A stretch of 64,000 bases of DNA from assembly GCA_964036275.1 (NCBI GenBank), contig OZ038439.1, positions 7,415,169-7,479,168 of the forward strand, read 5' to 3'. Both the position numbers and the translations under genes were made by a program. Positions 55,047 to 63,949 of the stretch are shown here, piece after piece (position 1 is the stretch's first letter; every line of letters starts with the position of its first letter). This DNA comes from Litoditis marina. Lineage: Eukaryota > Nematoda > Chromadorea > Rhabditida > Rhabditidae. Under the pieces are notes generated by a model. It was not told where the DNA came from. It saw only the letters and a program-made list of their open reading frames with translations, and did no database searches.

Positions 55047-55368
55047 AAATTTTTTATACCGCAATTCTATTACACAGTGACAGAGAGCTGGGTTGAATGA
55101 TCGTTTTGCTACTTTTCATTGAGACCGTTCACGAAACTGTTCAGATTGAGAGGAATAATAGAAAATAATACAAACCGGTAATTACAAAAGTAAGTGGAGT
55201 GTTAATTGGTGTTTTGTTGCGCAAGTGCTAAAGGTCTATACGTTACCTTCTTTTCAATTACGCTAAACTAACTGGAAAAAGTACAATTTCCCGAATTGGT
55301 TGAGAATTGAATGCAGACAGAAACTGGAATTCCGCTCGGGTGTCCGATGCTAAGCGCTCTCATAACAT

Positions 55369-55440
55369 GGCCGGATGGTCTAGGGGTATGATTCTCGCTT
55401 TGGGTGCGAGAGGTCCCGGGTTCGAATCCCGGTTCGGCCC
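55369..55440 (+). tRNA. tRNA-Pro (TGG)
   Basis: Standard copy; anticodon 55401-55403. Confidence 0.96.
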
Positions 55441-55757
55441 AAATTTTTAGTTTTGTCCGCTTTTTGCAAATGGTACTCCCAACATACACAATACTAATCA
55501 GAGAACACGTACGATAGATTTTGCAGAAAGATTCTGTAAACTTACCCTATATTTGGTTGAAATGTATGGAAAACTGAAAGAACCTGACATTGTGTTTCCT
55601 TTAGGTGAGTGTTATCGCCTAAAAAACATTTTGAGCGCAATTGTCTTGTAATATGGTTACTCAAAAGTGGGGTAGACTAAAGATAACCAGTAACCGTGTT
55701 CAACTGATTCAATATCTGCCCCCTCATGTCCCTTGTGGAGCGCCACATTCAACCAGC

Positions 55758-55829
55758 GGCCGGATGGTCTAGAGGTATGATTCTCGCTTCGGGTGCGAGA
55801 GGTCCCGGGTTCGATTCCCGGTTCGGCCC
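55758..55829 (+). tRNA. tRNA-Pro (CGG)
   Basis: Anticodon 55790-55792. Last gene before the Helentron-like insertion. Confidence 0.96.
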
Positions 55830-55987
55830 AAATTTTTTATACCGCAATTCTATTACACAGTGACAGAGAGCTGGGTTGAATGATCGTTTTGCTACTTTTC
55901 ATTGAGACCGTTCACGAAACTGTTCAGATTGAGAGGAATAATAGAAAATAATACAAACCGGTAATTACAAAAAGTAAGTGGAGTGTT

Positions 55988-56511
55988 AATTCATGAAAAA
56001 GTGGGGGCCCAACGACTGTGAGATTTGTCTTCTGCTGTGCGCCCCTTAGACAACTACTCTTAAATGGAGCAGCTACTGCTACAAAAAACGAAAAATACTA
56101 ATATACTCAAGTATAACTGTTCATTACAAACATACAAAAGTCGTAAAATATTTTCTCAAACCTGTAAACTAGAATCTACAAATCACAGAGAGAACAACTG
56201 TTGAATAATATGACAAACGTTATAGCACCTAGAATTGAAGTAATGACAAAAAATGCCAACCATTGTGCACAAAACCAGGAAATCTATAATTGAGTACGTT
56301 GAGTTAACATCTGTGATTTGTAGATTCTAGTTTACAGGTTTGAGAAAATATTTTACGACTTTTGTATGTTTGTAATGAACAGTTATACTTGAGTATATTA
56401 GTATTTTTCGTTTTTTGTAGCAGTAGCTGCTCCATTTAAGAGTAGTTGTCTAAGGGGCGCACAGCAGAAGACAAATCTCACAGTCGTTGGGCCCCCACTT
56501 TTTCATGAATT
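55988..56511. repeat. Perfect palindrome with 201-bp arms
   Basis: Arms 55988-56188 and 56311-56511 are exact reverse complements by eye, with a 122-bp non-palindromic spacer. The outermost AATT of the left arm coincides with array sequence. RNA or single-stranded DNA from it would fold into a very long hairpin. Confidence 0.93.
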
Positions 56512-56609
56512 TTTCTCTTTTTGTACACATGCCGTAGGTATGTAGAGAGGTGGTTTGATCTGTACGCTGAAGATAACATTGTTTTCCTGATGAACCACTT
56601 GTCAAGTAC

Positions 56610-57600
56610 TATCATCATTCGAAAAAAAAACATGACGTCAACATTGCAGTTCTAAAAACTTACTTCTTCTGCCCTTCAGAGTCCCAGAATACGTCATGTT
56701 TGAATGAAGTTTTATCGTGAATTGACCATTTTTTAAAAACTTTCAGCATTCGAAAACATATTTCACGTCAATTTTTTTTAAAGTTGACGTCATCTGGCTT
56801 TCTGAATTCCAGAATAAGTCATTTTTAGATAAAGTTTTATCGTTATCATACCATTTTTAAGATATTTTCAGCATTTGAAATAATATGTGACGTCAACTTT
56901 GCACTTTTCAAAAATGACGTCATCTGGTCTCCAGAATCCCAGAATAAGTCATTTTTAGATAAAGTTTTATCGTTATCATACCATTTTTAAGATATTTTCA
57001 GCATTTGAAAATGTATGTGACGTCAACTTTGCACTTTTCAAAAACGACGTCATCTGGTCTCCAGAATCCCAGAATACGTCACTCTTAGATTGAGTTTCAC
57101 CATTAATTGACCCTTTCTAAGATATTTTCAGCATTTGAAAATATATGTGACGTCAACTTTGCACTCTTCAAAAATGACGTCATCTGGTCTCCAGAATCCC
57201 AGAATACGTCACTCTTAGATTGAGTTTCACCGTTAATTGACCCTTTCTGAGGTATTTTCAGCATTCGAAAATGTATGTGACGTCAACTTTGCACTTTTCA
57301 AAAACGACGTCATCTGGTCTCCAGAATCCCAGAATACGTCACTCTTAGATTGAGTTTCACCGTTAATTGACCCTTTCTGAGGTATTTTCAGCATTTGAAA
57401 ATGTATGTGACGTCAACTTTGCACTTTTCAAAAACGACGTCATCTGGTCTCCAGAATCCCAGAATACGTCACTCTTAGATTGAGTTTCACCGTTAATTGA
57501 CCCTTTCTAAGATATTACCATCATTTGAAAATATATGTGACGTCAACTTTGCACTTTTCAAAAATGACGTCATCCGAGCTCCAGAATCCTCGATGACGTC
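56610..57600. repeat. 130-bp tandem repeats with TGACGTCA motifs
   Basis: About seven to eight copies in register; the marker GCATTTGAAA (or a variant) lies at 56745, 56871, 57001, 57131, 57261, 57391 and 57521. Each complete copy holds GTGACGTCAAC and a second (A/C)NGACGTCATC, giving paired matches to the CREB/ATF site TGACGTCA, some degraded to CGACGTCA. No ORF. Confidence 0.92.
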
Positions 57601-57904
57601 ATCAGTAGAAGACTTACATCTAAATCGATGTCAGTTCATGTCGTGGTATCATACTTCAAATTTTACTTGAATTGGTTAGGACTGAGCTGAGTTATAACGC
57701 AATTTGATTTACCCCGACAGAGAGGGCGAGAGAGTGCACGAAATGAAGAGACGCAGAGACATTTTCGAAGACCTATAACTTGATGAAAAATCATTTTTTT
57801 CGAAAAAAAGTTTGCGCCCCCAAGGTTTGAGAGGGATATCTATCGTGTCCGAAATTTTCAGTCAAATCGGTTCATACATAAAAATTTCCCAGGAGTGCGC
57901 ACCT

Positions 57905-57929
57905 ACACAGACACACACACACACACACG
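57905..57929. repeat. AC microsatellite
   Basis: About 10 AC units within the Helentron-like element. Confidence 0.85.
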
Positions 57930-58135
57930 ACGGAAGTTGGCGCTCTTGATGAAGCGAAAACGTCATAACTTTGCTCAAACTTGACCGATTTCGTTCAAAT
58001 TTCGAACATAGCTTGTAAATGTGCCATAGAAAATCAGCAAATCATAAAAAGTTCTGATTTGCACAATTGGACCTTTTTGAGAGTGAACTAAAAAAATGAA
58101 AGCGCGCATTAGCCGGACCAAAGACAAATCTCGCA

Positions 58136-58150
58136 CAGCGCTTCGCGCTG
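58136..58150 (+). other. 3' subterminal hairpin
   Basis: CAGCGC-TTC-GCGCTG, a 6-bp perfect stem 6 bp from the right end of the element, followed by CGCGCG. The position fits the termination hairpin of Helitron-like elements. Confidence 0.6.
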
Positions 58151-58320
58151 CGCGCGATTGGTGTTTTGTTGCGCAAGTGCTAAAGGTCTATACGTTACCT
58201 TCTTTTCAATTACGCTAAACTAACTGGAAAAAGTACAATTTCCCGAATTGGTTGTAAATTGAATGCAGACAGAAACTGGAATTCCGCTCGGGTGTCCGAT
58301 GCTAAGCGCTCTCATAACAT

Positions 58321-58392
58321 GGCCGGATGGTCTAGGGGTATGATTCTCGCTTTGGGTGCGAGAGGTCCCGGGTTCGAATCCCGGTTCGGCCC
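58321..58392 (+). tRNA. tRNA-Pro (TGG)
   Basis: Anticodon 58353-58355. First gene after the Helentron-like insertion. Confidence 0.96.
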
Positions 58393-58709
58393 AAATTTTT
58401 AGTTTTGTCCGCTTTTTGCAAATGGTACTCCCAACATACACAATACTAATCAGAGAACACGTACGATAGATTTTGCAGAAAGATTCTGTAAACTTACCCT
58501 ATATTTGGTTGAAATGTTTGGAAAACTGAAAGAACCTGACATTGTGTTTCCTTTAGGTGAGTGTTATCGCCTAAAAAACATTTTGAGCGCAATTGTCTTG
58601 TAATATGGTTTCTCAAAAGTGGGGTAGACTAAAGATAACCAGTAACCGTGTTCAACTGATTCAATATCTGCCCCCTCATGTCCCTTGTGGAGCGCCACAT
58701 TCAACCAGC

Positions 58710-58781
58710 GGCCGGATGGTCTAGAGGTATGATTCTCGCTTCGGGTGCGAGAGGTCCCGGGTTCGATTCCCGGTTCGGCCC
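58710..58781 (+). tRNA. tRNA-Pro (CGG)
   Basis: Standard copy; anticodon 58742-58744. Confidence 0.96.
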
Positions 58782-59103
58782 AAATTTTTTATACCGCAAT
58801 TCTATTACACAGTGACAGAGAGCTGGGTTGAATGATCGTTTTGCTACTTTTCATTGAGACCGTTCACGAAACTGTTCAGATTGAGAGGAATAATAGAAAA
58901 TAATACAAACCGGTAATTACAAAAGTAAGTGGAGTGTTAATTGGTGTTTTGTTGCGCAAGTGCTAAAGGTCTATACGTTACCTTCTTTTCAATTACGCTA
59001 AACTAACTGGAAAAAGTACAATTTCCCGAATTGGTTGAGAATTGAATGCAGACAGAAACTGGAATTCCGCTCGGGTGTCCGATGCTAAGCGCTCTCATAA
59101 CAA

Positions 59104-59175
59104 GGCCGGATGGTCTAGGGGTATGATTCTCGCTTTGGGTGCGAGAGGTCCCGGGTTCGAATCCCGGTTCGGCCC
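59104..59175 (+). tRNA. tRNA-Pro (TGG)
   Basis: Standard gene; anticodon 59136-59138. Preceded by ACAA instead of ACAT. Confidence 0.96.
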
Positions 59176-59492
59176 AAATTTTTAGTTTTGTCCGCTTTTT
59201 GCAAATGATACTCCCAACATACACAATACTAATCAGAGAACACGTATGATAACTTATGCAGAAAGATTCTGCAAACTTACCCTATATTTGGTTGAAATGT
59301 ATGGAAAACTGAAAGAACCTGATCTTGTGTTTCATTTAGGTGAGTGTTATCGGCTCAAAAACATTTTGAGCGCAAATGTCTTGTAATATGGTTACCCAAA
59401 AGTGGGGTATACTAAAGATAACCAGTAACCGTGTTCAACTGATTCAATATCTGCCCCCTCATGTCCCTTGTGGAGCGCCACATTCAACCAGC

Positions 59493-59564
59493 GGCCGGAT
59501 GGTCTAGAGGTATGATTCTCGCTTCGGGTGCGAGAGGTCCCGGGTTCGATTCCCGGTTCGGCCC
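59493..59564 (+). tRNA. tRNA-Pro (CGG)
   Basis: Standard copy; anticodon 59525-59527. Confidence 0.96.
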
Positions 59565-59886
59565 AAATTTTTTATGCCGCAATTCTATTACACAGTGACA
59601 GAGAGCTGGGTCGAATGATCGTTTTGCTACTTTTCATTGAGACCGTTCACGAAACTGCTCGGATTGAGAGGAATAATAGAAAATAATACAAACCGGTACT
59701 TACAAAAGTAAGTGAAGTGTTAATTGGTGGTTTGTTGCGTAAGTGCTAAAGGTCTATACGTTACCTTCTTTGCAATTACGCTAAACTAACTAGAAAAACT
59801 ACAATTTCCCGAATTGGTTGAGAATTGAATGCAGACATAAACTGGAATTCCGCTCGGGTGTCCGATGCTAAGCGCTCTCATAACAT

Positions 59887-59958
59887 GGCCGGATGGTCTA
59901 GGGGTATGATTCTCGCTTTGGGTGCGAGAGGTCCCGGGTTCGAATCCCGGTTCGGCCC
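59887..59958 (+). tRNA. tRNA-Pro (TGG)
   Basis: Standard copy; anticodon 59919-59921. Confidence 0.96.
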
Positions 59959-60275
59959 AAATTTTTAGTTTTGTCCGCTTTTTGCAAATGATACTCCCAA
60001 CATACATAATACTAATCAGAGAACACGTATGATAAATTATGCAGAAAGATTCTGCAAACTTACCCTATATTTGGTTGAAATGTATGGAAAACTGAAAGAA
60101 CCTGATCTTGTGTTTCATTTAGGTGAGTGTTATCGGCTCAAAAACATTTTGAGCGCAATTGTCTTGTAATATGGTTACTCAAAAGTGGGGTATACTAAAG
60201 ATAACCAGTAACCGTGTTCAACTGATTCAATATCTGCCCCCTCATGTCCCTTGTGGAGCGCCACATTCAACCAGC

Positions 60276-60347
60276 GGCCGGATGGTCTAGAGGTATGATT
60301 CTCGCTTCGGGTGCGAGAGGTCCCGGGTTCGATTCCCGGTTCGGCCC
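60276..60347 (+). tRNA. tRNA-Pro (CGG)
   Basis: Standard copy; anticodon 60308-60310. Confidence 0.96.
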
Positions 60348-60669
60348 AAATTTTTTATGCCGCAATTCTATTACACAGTGACAGAGAGCTGGGTCGAATG
60401 ATCGTTTTGCTACTTTTCATTGAGACCGTTCACGAAACTGCTCGGATTGAGAGGAATAATAGAAAATAATACAAACCGGTACTTACAAAAGTAAGTGAAG
60501 TGTTAATTGGTGGTTTGTTGCGTAAGTGCTAAAGGTCTATACGTCACCTTCTTTGCAATTACGCTAAACTAACTAGAAAAACTACAATTTCCCGAATTGG
60601 TTGAGAATTGAATGCAGACATAAACTGGAATTCCGCTCGGGTGTCCGATGCTAAGCGCTCTCATAACAT

Positions 60670-60741
60670 GGCCGGATGGTCTAGGGGTATGATTCTCGCT
60701 TTGGGTGCGAGAGGTCCCGGGTTCGAATCCCGGTTCGGCCC
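60670..60741 (+). tRNA. tRNA-Pro (TGG)
   Basis: Standard copy; anticodon 60702-60704. Confidence 0.96.
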
Positions 60742-61099
60742 AAATTTTTGGTTTTGTCCGCTTTTTGCAAATGATACTCCCAACATACATAATACTAATC
60801 AGAGAACACGTATGATAAATTATGCAGAAAGATTCTGCAAACTTACCCTATATTTGGTTGAAATGTATGGAAAACTGAAAGAACCTGATCTTGTGTTTCA
60901 TTTAGGTGAGTGTTATCGGCTCAAAAACATTTTGAGCGCAATTGTCTTGTAATATGGTTACCCAAAAGTGGGGTATACTAAAGATAACCAGTAACCGTGT
61001 TCAACTGATTCAATATCTGCCCCCTCATGTCCCTTGTGGAGCGCCACATTCAACCAGCTGCCCCCTCATGTCCCTTGTGGAGCGCCACATTCAACCAGC

Positions 61100-61171
61100 G
61101 GCCGGATGGTCTAGAGGTATGATTCTCGCTTCGGGTGCGAGAGGTCCCGGGTTCCATTCCCGGTTCGGCCC
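61100..61171 (+). tRNA. tRNA-Pro (CGG), C56 variant, probably inactive
   Basis: Anticodon 61132-61134. G56 is C (GGTTCCATTCC), which hits one of the most conserved B-box and T-loop bases. The sister copy at 62706 lacks this change. Confidence 0.82.
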
Positions 61172-61492
61172 AAATTTTTTATGCCGCAATTCTATTACAC
61201 AGTGACAGAGAGCTGGGTCGAATGATCGTTTTGCTACTTTTCATTGAGACCGTTCACGAAACTACTCGGATTGAGAGGAATAATAGAAAATAATACAAAC
61301 CGGTACTTACAAAAGTAAGTGAAGTGTTAATTGGTGGTTTGTTGCGTAAGTGCTAAAGGTCTATACGTTACCTTCTTTGCAATAACGCTAAACTAACTAG
61401 AAAACTACAATTTCCCGAATTGGTTGAGAATTGAATGCAGACATAAACTGGAATTCCGCTCGGGTGTCCGATGCTAAGCGCTCTCATAACAA

Positions 61493-61564
61493 GGCCGGAT
61501 GGTCTAGGGGTATGATTCTCGCTTTGGGTGCGAGAGGTCCCGGGTTCGAATCCCGGTTCGGCCC
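61493..61564 (+). tRNA. tRNA-Pro (TGG)
   Basis: Standard gene; anticodon 61525-61527. Confidence 0.96.
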
Positions 61565-61881
61565 AAATTTTTAGTTTTGTCCGCTTTTTGCAAATGGTAC
61601 TCCCAACATACACAATACTAATCAGAGAACACGTACTATAAATTATGCAGAAAGATTCTGCAAACTTACCCTATATTTGGTTGAAATGTATGGAAAACTG
61701 AAAGAACCTGATCTTGTGTTTCATTTAGGTGAGTGTTATCGGCTCAAAAACATTTTGAGCGCAATTGTCTTGTAATATGGTTACTCAAAAGTGGGGTATA
61801 CTAAAGATAACCATTAACCGTGTTCAACTGATTCAATATCTGCCCCCTCATGTCCCTTGTGGAGCGCCACATTCAACCAGC

Positions 61882-61953
61882 GGCCGGATGGTCTAGAGGT
61901 ATGATTCTCGCTTCGGGTGCGAGAGGTCCCGGGTTCGATTCCCGGTTCGGCCC
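61882..61953 (+). tRNA. tRNA-Pro (CGG)
   Basis: Standard copy; anticodon 61914-61916. Confidence 0.96.
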
Positions 61954-62275
61954 AAATTTTTTATGCCGCAATTCTATTACACAGTGACAGAGAGCTGGGT
62001 CGAATGATCGTTTTGCTACTTTTCATTGAGACCGTTCACGAAACTGCTCGGATTGAGAGGAATAATAGAAAATAATACAAACCGGTACTTACAAAAGTAA
62101 GTGAAGTGTTAATTGGTGGTTTGTTGCGTAAGTGCTAAAGGTCTATACGTCACCTTCTTTGCAATTACGCTAAACTAACTAGAAAAACTACAATTTCCCG
62201 AATTGGTTGAGAATTGAATGCAGACATAAACTGGAATTCCGCTCGGGTGTCCGATGCTAAGCGCTCTCATAACAT

Positions 62276-62347
62276 GGCCGGATGGTCTAGGGGTATGATT
62301 CTCGCTTTGGGTGCGAGAGGTCCCGGGTTCGAATCCCGGTTCGGCCC
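62276..62347 (+). tRNA. tRNA-Pro (TGG)
   Basis: Standard gene; anticodon 62308-62310. Sister of 60670, offset 1606 bp. Confidence 0.96.
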
Positions 62348-62705
62348 AAATTTTTGGTTTTGTCCGCTTTTTGCAAATGATACTCCCAACATACATAATA
62401 CTAATCAGAGAACACGTATGATAAATTATGCAGAAAGATTCTGCAAACTTACCCTATATTTGGTTGAAATGTATGGAAAACTGAAAGAACCTGATCTTGT
62501 GTTTCATTTAGGTGAGTGTTATCGGCTCAAAAACATTTTGAGCGCAATTGTCTTGTAATATGGTTACCCAAAAGTGGGGTATACTAAAGATAACCAGTAA
62601 CCGTGTTCAACTGATTCAATATCTGCCCCCTCATGTCCCTTGTGGAGCGCCACATTCAACCAGCTGCCCCCTCATGTCCCTTGTGGAGCGCCACATTCAA
62701 CCAGC

Positions 62706-62777
62706 GGCCGGATGGTCTAGAGGTATGATTCTCGCTTCGGGTGCGAGAGGTCCCGGGTTCGATTCCCGGTTCGGCCC
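62706..62777 (+). tRNA. tRNA-Pro (CGG)
   Basis: Standard gene; anticodon 62738-62740. Behind the 41-bp duplication. Confidence 0.96.
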
Positions 62778-63099
62778 AAATTTTTTATGCCGCAATTCTA
62801 TTACACAGTGACAGAGAGCTGGGTCGAATGATCGTTTTGCTACTTTTCATTGAGACCGTTCACGAAACTGCTCGGATTGAGAGGAATAATAGAAAATAAT
62901 ACAAACCGGTACTTACAAAAGTAAGTGAAGTGTTAATTGGTGGTTTGTTGCGTAAGTGCTAAAGGTCTATACGTTACCTTCTTTGCAATAACGCTAAACT
63001 AACTAGAAAAACTACAATTTCCCGAATTGGTTGAGAATTGAATGCAGACATAAACTGGAATTCCGCTCGGGTGTCCGATGCTAAGCGCTCTCATAACAT

Positions 63100-63171
63100 G
63101 GCCGGATGGTCTAGGGGTATGATTCTCTCTTTGGGTGCGAGAGGTCCCGGGTTCGAATCCCGGTTCGGCCC
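63100..63171 (+). tRNA. tRNA-Pro (TGG), T29 variant
   Basis: Anticodon 63132-63134. G29 is T (CTCTC instead of CTCGC), which puts a mismatch in the middle of the anticodon stem. Confidence 0.88.
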
Positions 63172-63488
63172 AAATTTTTAGTTTTGTCCGCTTTTTGCAA
63201 ATGATACTCCCAACATACACAATACTAATCAGAGAACACGTATGATAAATTATGCAGAAAGATTCTGCAAACTTACCCTATATTTGGTTGAAATGTATGG
63301 AAAACTGAAAGAACCTGATCTTGTGTTTCATTTAGGTGAGTGTTATCGGCTCAAAAACATTTTGAGCGCAATTGTCTTGTAATATGGTTACCCAAAAGTG
63401 GGGTATACTAAAGATAACCAGTAACCGTGTTCAACTGATTCAATATCTGCCCCCTCATGTCCCTTGTGGAGCGCCACATTCAACCAGC

Positions 63489-63560
63489 GGCCGGATGGTC
63501 TAGAGGTATGATTCTCGCTTTGGGTGCGAGAGGTCCCGGGTTCGAATCCCGGTTCGGCCC
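63489..63560 (+). tRNA. tRNA-Pro (CGG/TGG chimaera, anticodon TGG)
   Basis: Anticodon 63521-63523. A16 is CGG-type while T33, A58 and the 3' flank are TGG-type, so the crossover lies between gene positions 16 and 33. 389-bp half-unit. Confidence 0.94.
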
Positions 63561-63877
63561 AAATTTTTAGTTTTGTCCGCTTTTTGCAAATGGTACTCCC
63601 AACATACACAATACTAATCAGAGAACACGTACTATAAATTATGCAGAAAGATTCTGCAAACTTACCCTATATTTGGTTGAAATATATGGAAAACTGAAAG
63701 AAACTGATCTTGTGTTTCATTTAGGTGAGTGTTATCGGCTCAAAAACATTTTGAGCGCAATTGTCTTGTAATATGGTTACTCAAAAGTGGGGTATACTAA
63801 AGATAACCATTAACCGTGTTCAACTGATTCAATATCTGCCCCCTCATGTCCCTTGTGGAGCGCCACATTCAACCAGC

Positions 63878-63949
63878 GGCCGGATGGTCTAGAGGTATGA
63901 TTCTCGCTTCGGGTGCGAGAGGTCCCGGGTTCGATTCCCGGTTCGGCCC
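63878..63949 (+). tRNA. tRNA-Pro (CGG)
   Basis: Anticodon 63910-63912. Last gene in the window; the array continues beyond. Confidence 0.96.

Larger units (their letters stand above)
53976..55991 (+). repeat. tRNA-Pro tandem array, block 4
   Basis: Second half of the unit split by the BEL/Pao element, then two more units, the last cut in its spacer by the Helentron-like element. The units carry the GTCCGC subtype flank and TGTTCAGATTG, unlike the core of block 3. Confidence 0.95.
55992..58156 (+). mobile_element. Non-autonomous Helentron/HINE-like element
   Basis: A 2165-bp insertion in the spacer, flanked by ATT on both sides (55989-55991 and 58157-58159), so the exact ends are uncertain by up to 3 bp. 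In order: a perfect 201-bp-arm palindrome, about 90 bp unique, a 130-bp tandem repeat array, about 300 bp unique, an AC microsatellite, about 200 bp unique and a short GC-rich hairpin near the right end. A subterminal motif AAGACAAATCTC occurs near the right end and inside the palindrome. No coding region. The combination of tandem repeats, microsatellite and 3' hairpin is typical of Helitron-like non-autonomous elements such as bivalve pearl/HINE families. It does not show a classic CTRR 3' end, so the class is tentative. Confidence 0.55.

Noticed and set aside
55992..56511. The palindrome as an independent TIR DNA transposon or MITE
   Set aside because: The left edge borders the array directly, but the right arm runs on into the rest of the element without an array flank or target duplicate at 56511. 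I therefore treat it as part of the larger element, though nesting is not excluded.
13647..62811. Plus-strand ORFs of 61 to 114 codons running through a tRNA gene and spacer
   Set aside because: They are open only in some units because of single-base spacer changes, contain the tRNA gene, and resemble no protein.
100..63609. Dozens of 60 to 96-codon ORFs on the minus strand overlapping each tRNA gene, sharing a core like WAEPGFEPGTSRTQSENHT
   Set aside because: They are antisense translations of the tRNA gene and its spacer. The conserved part is exactly the tRNA, and copies differ by the tRNA variants. Such ORFs are a common annotation artefact.
201..63949. A selenocysteine or suppressor tRNA among the variants
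   Set aside because: Every anticodon loop reads TTTGGGT or TTCGGGT; no variant changes the anticodon to another amino acid or a stop.
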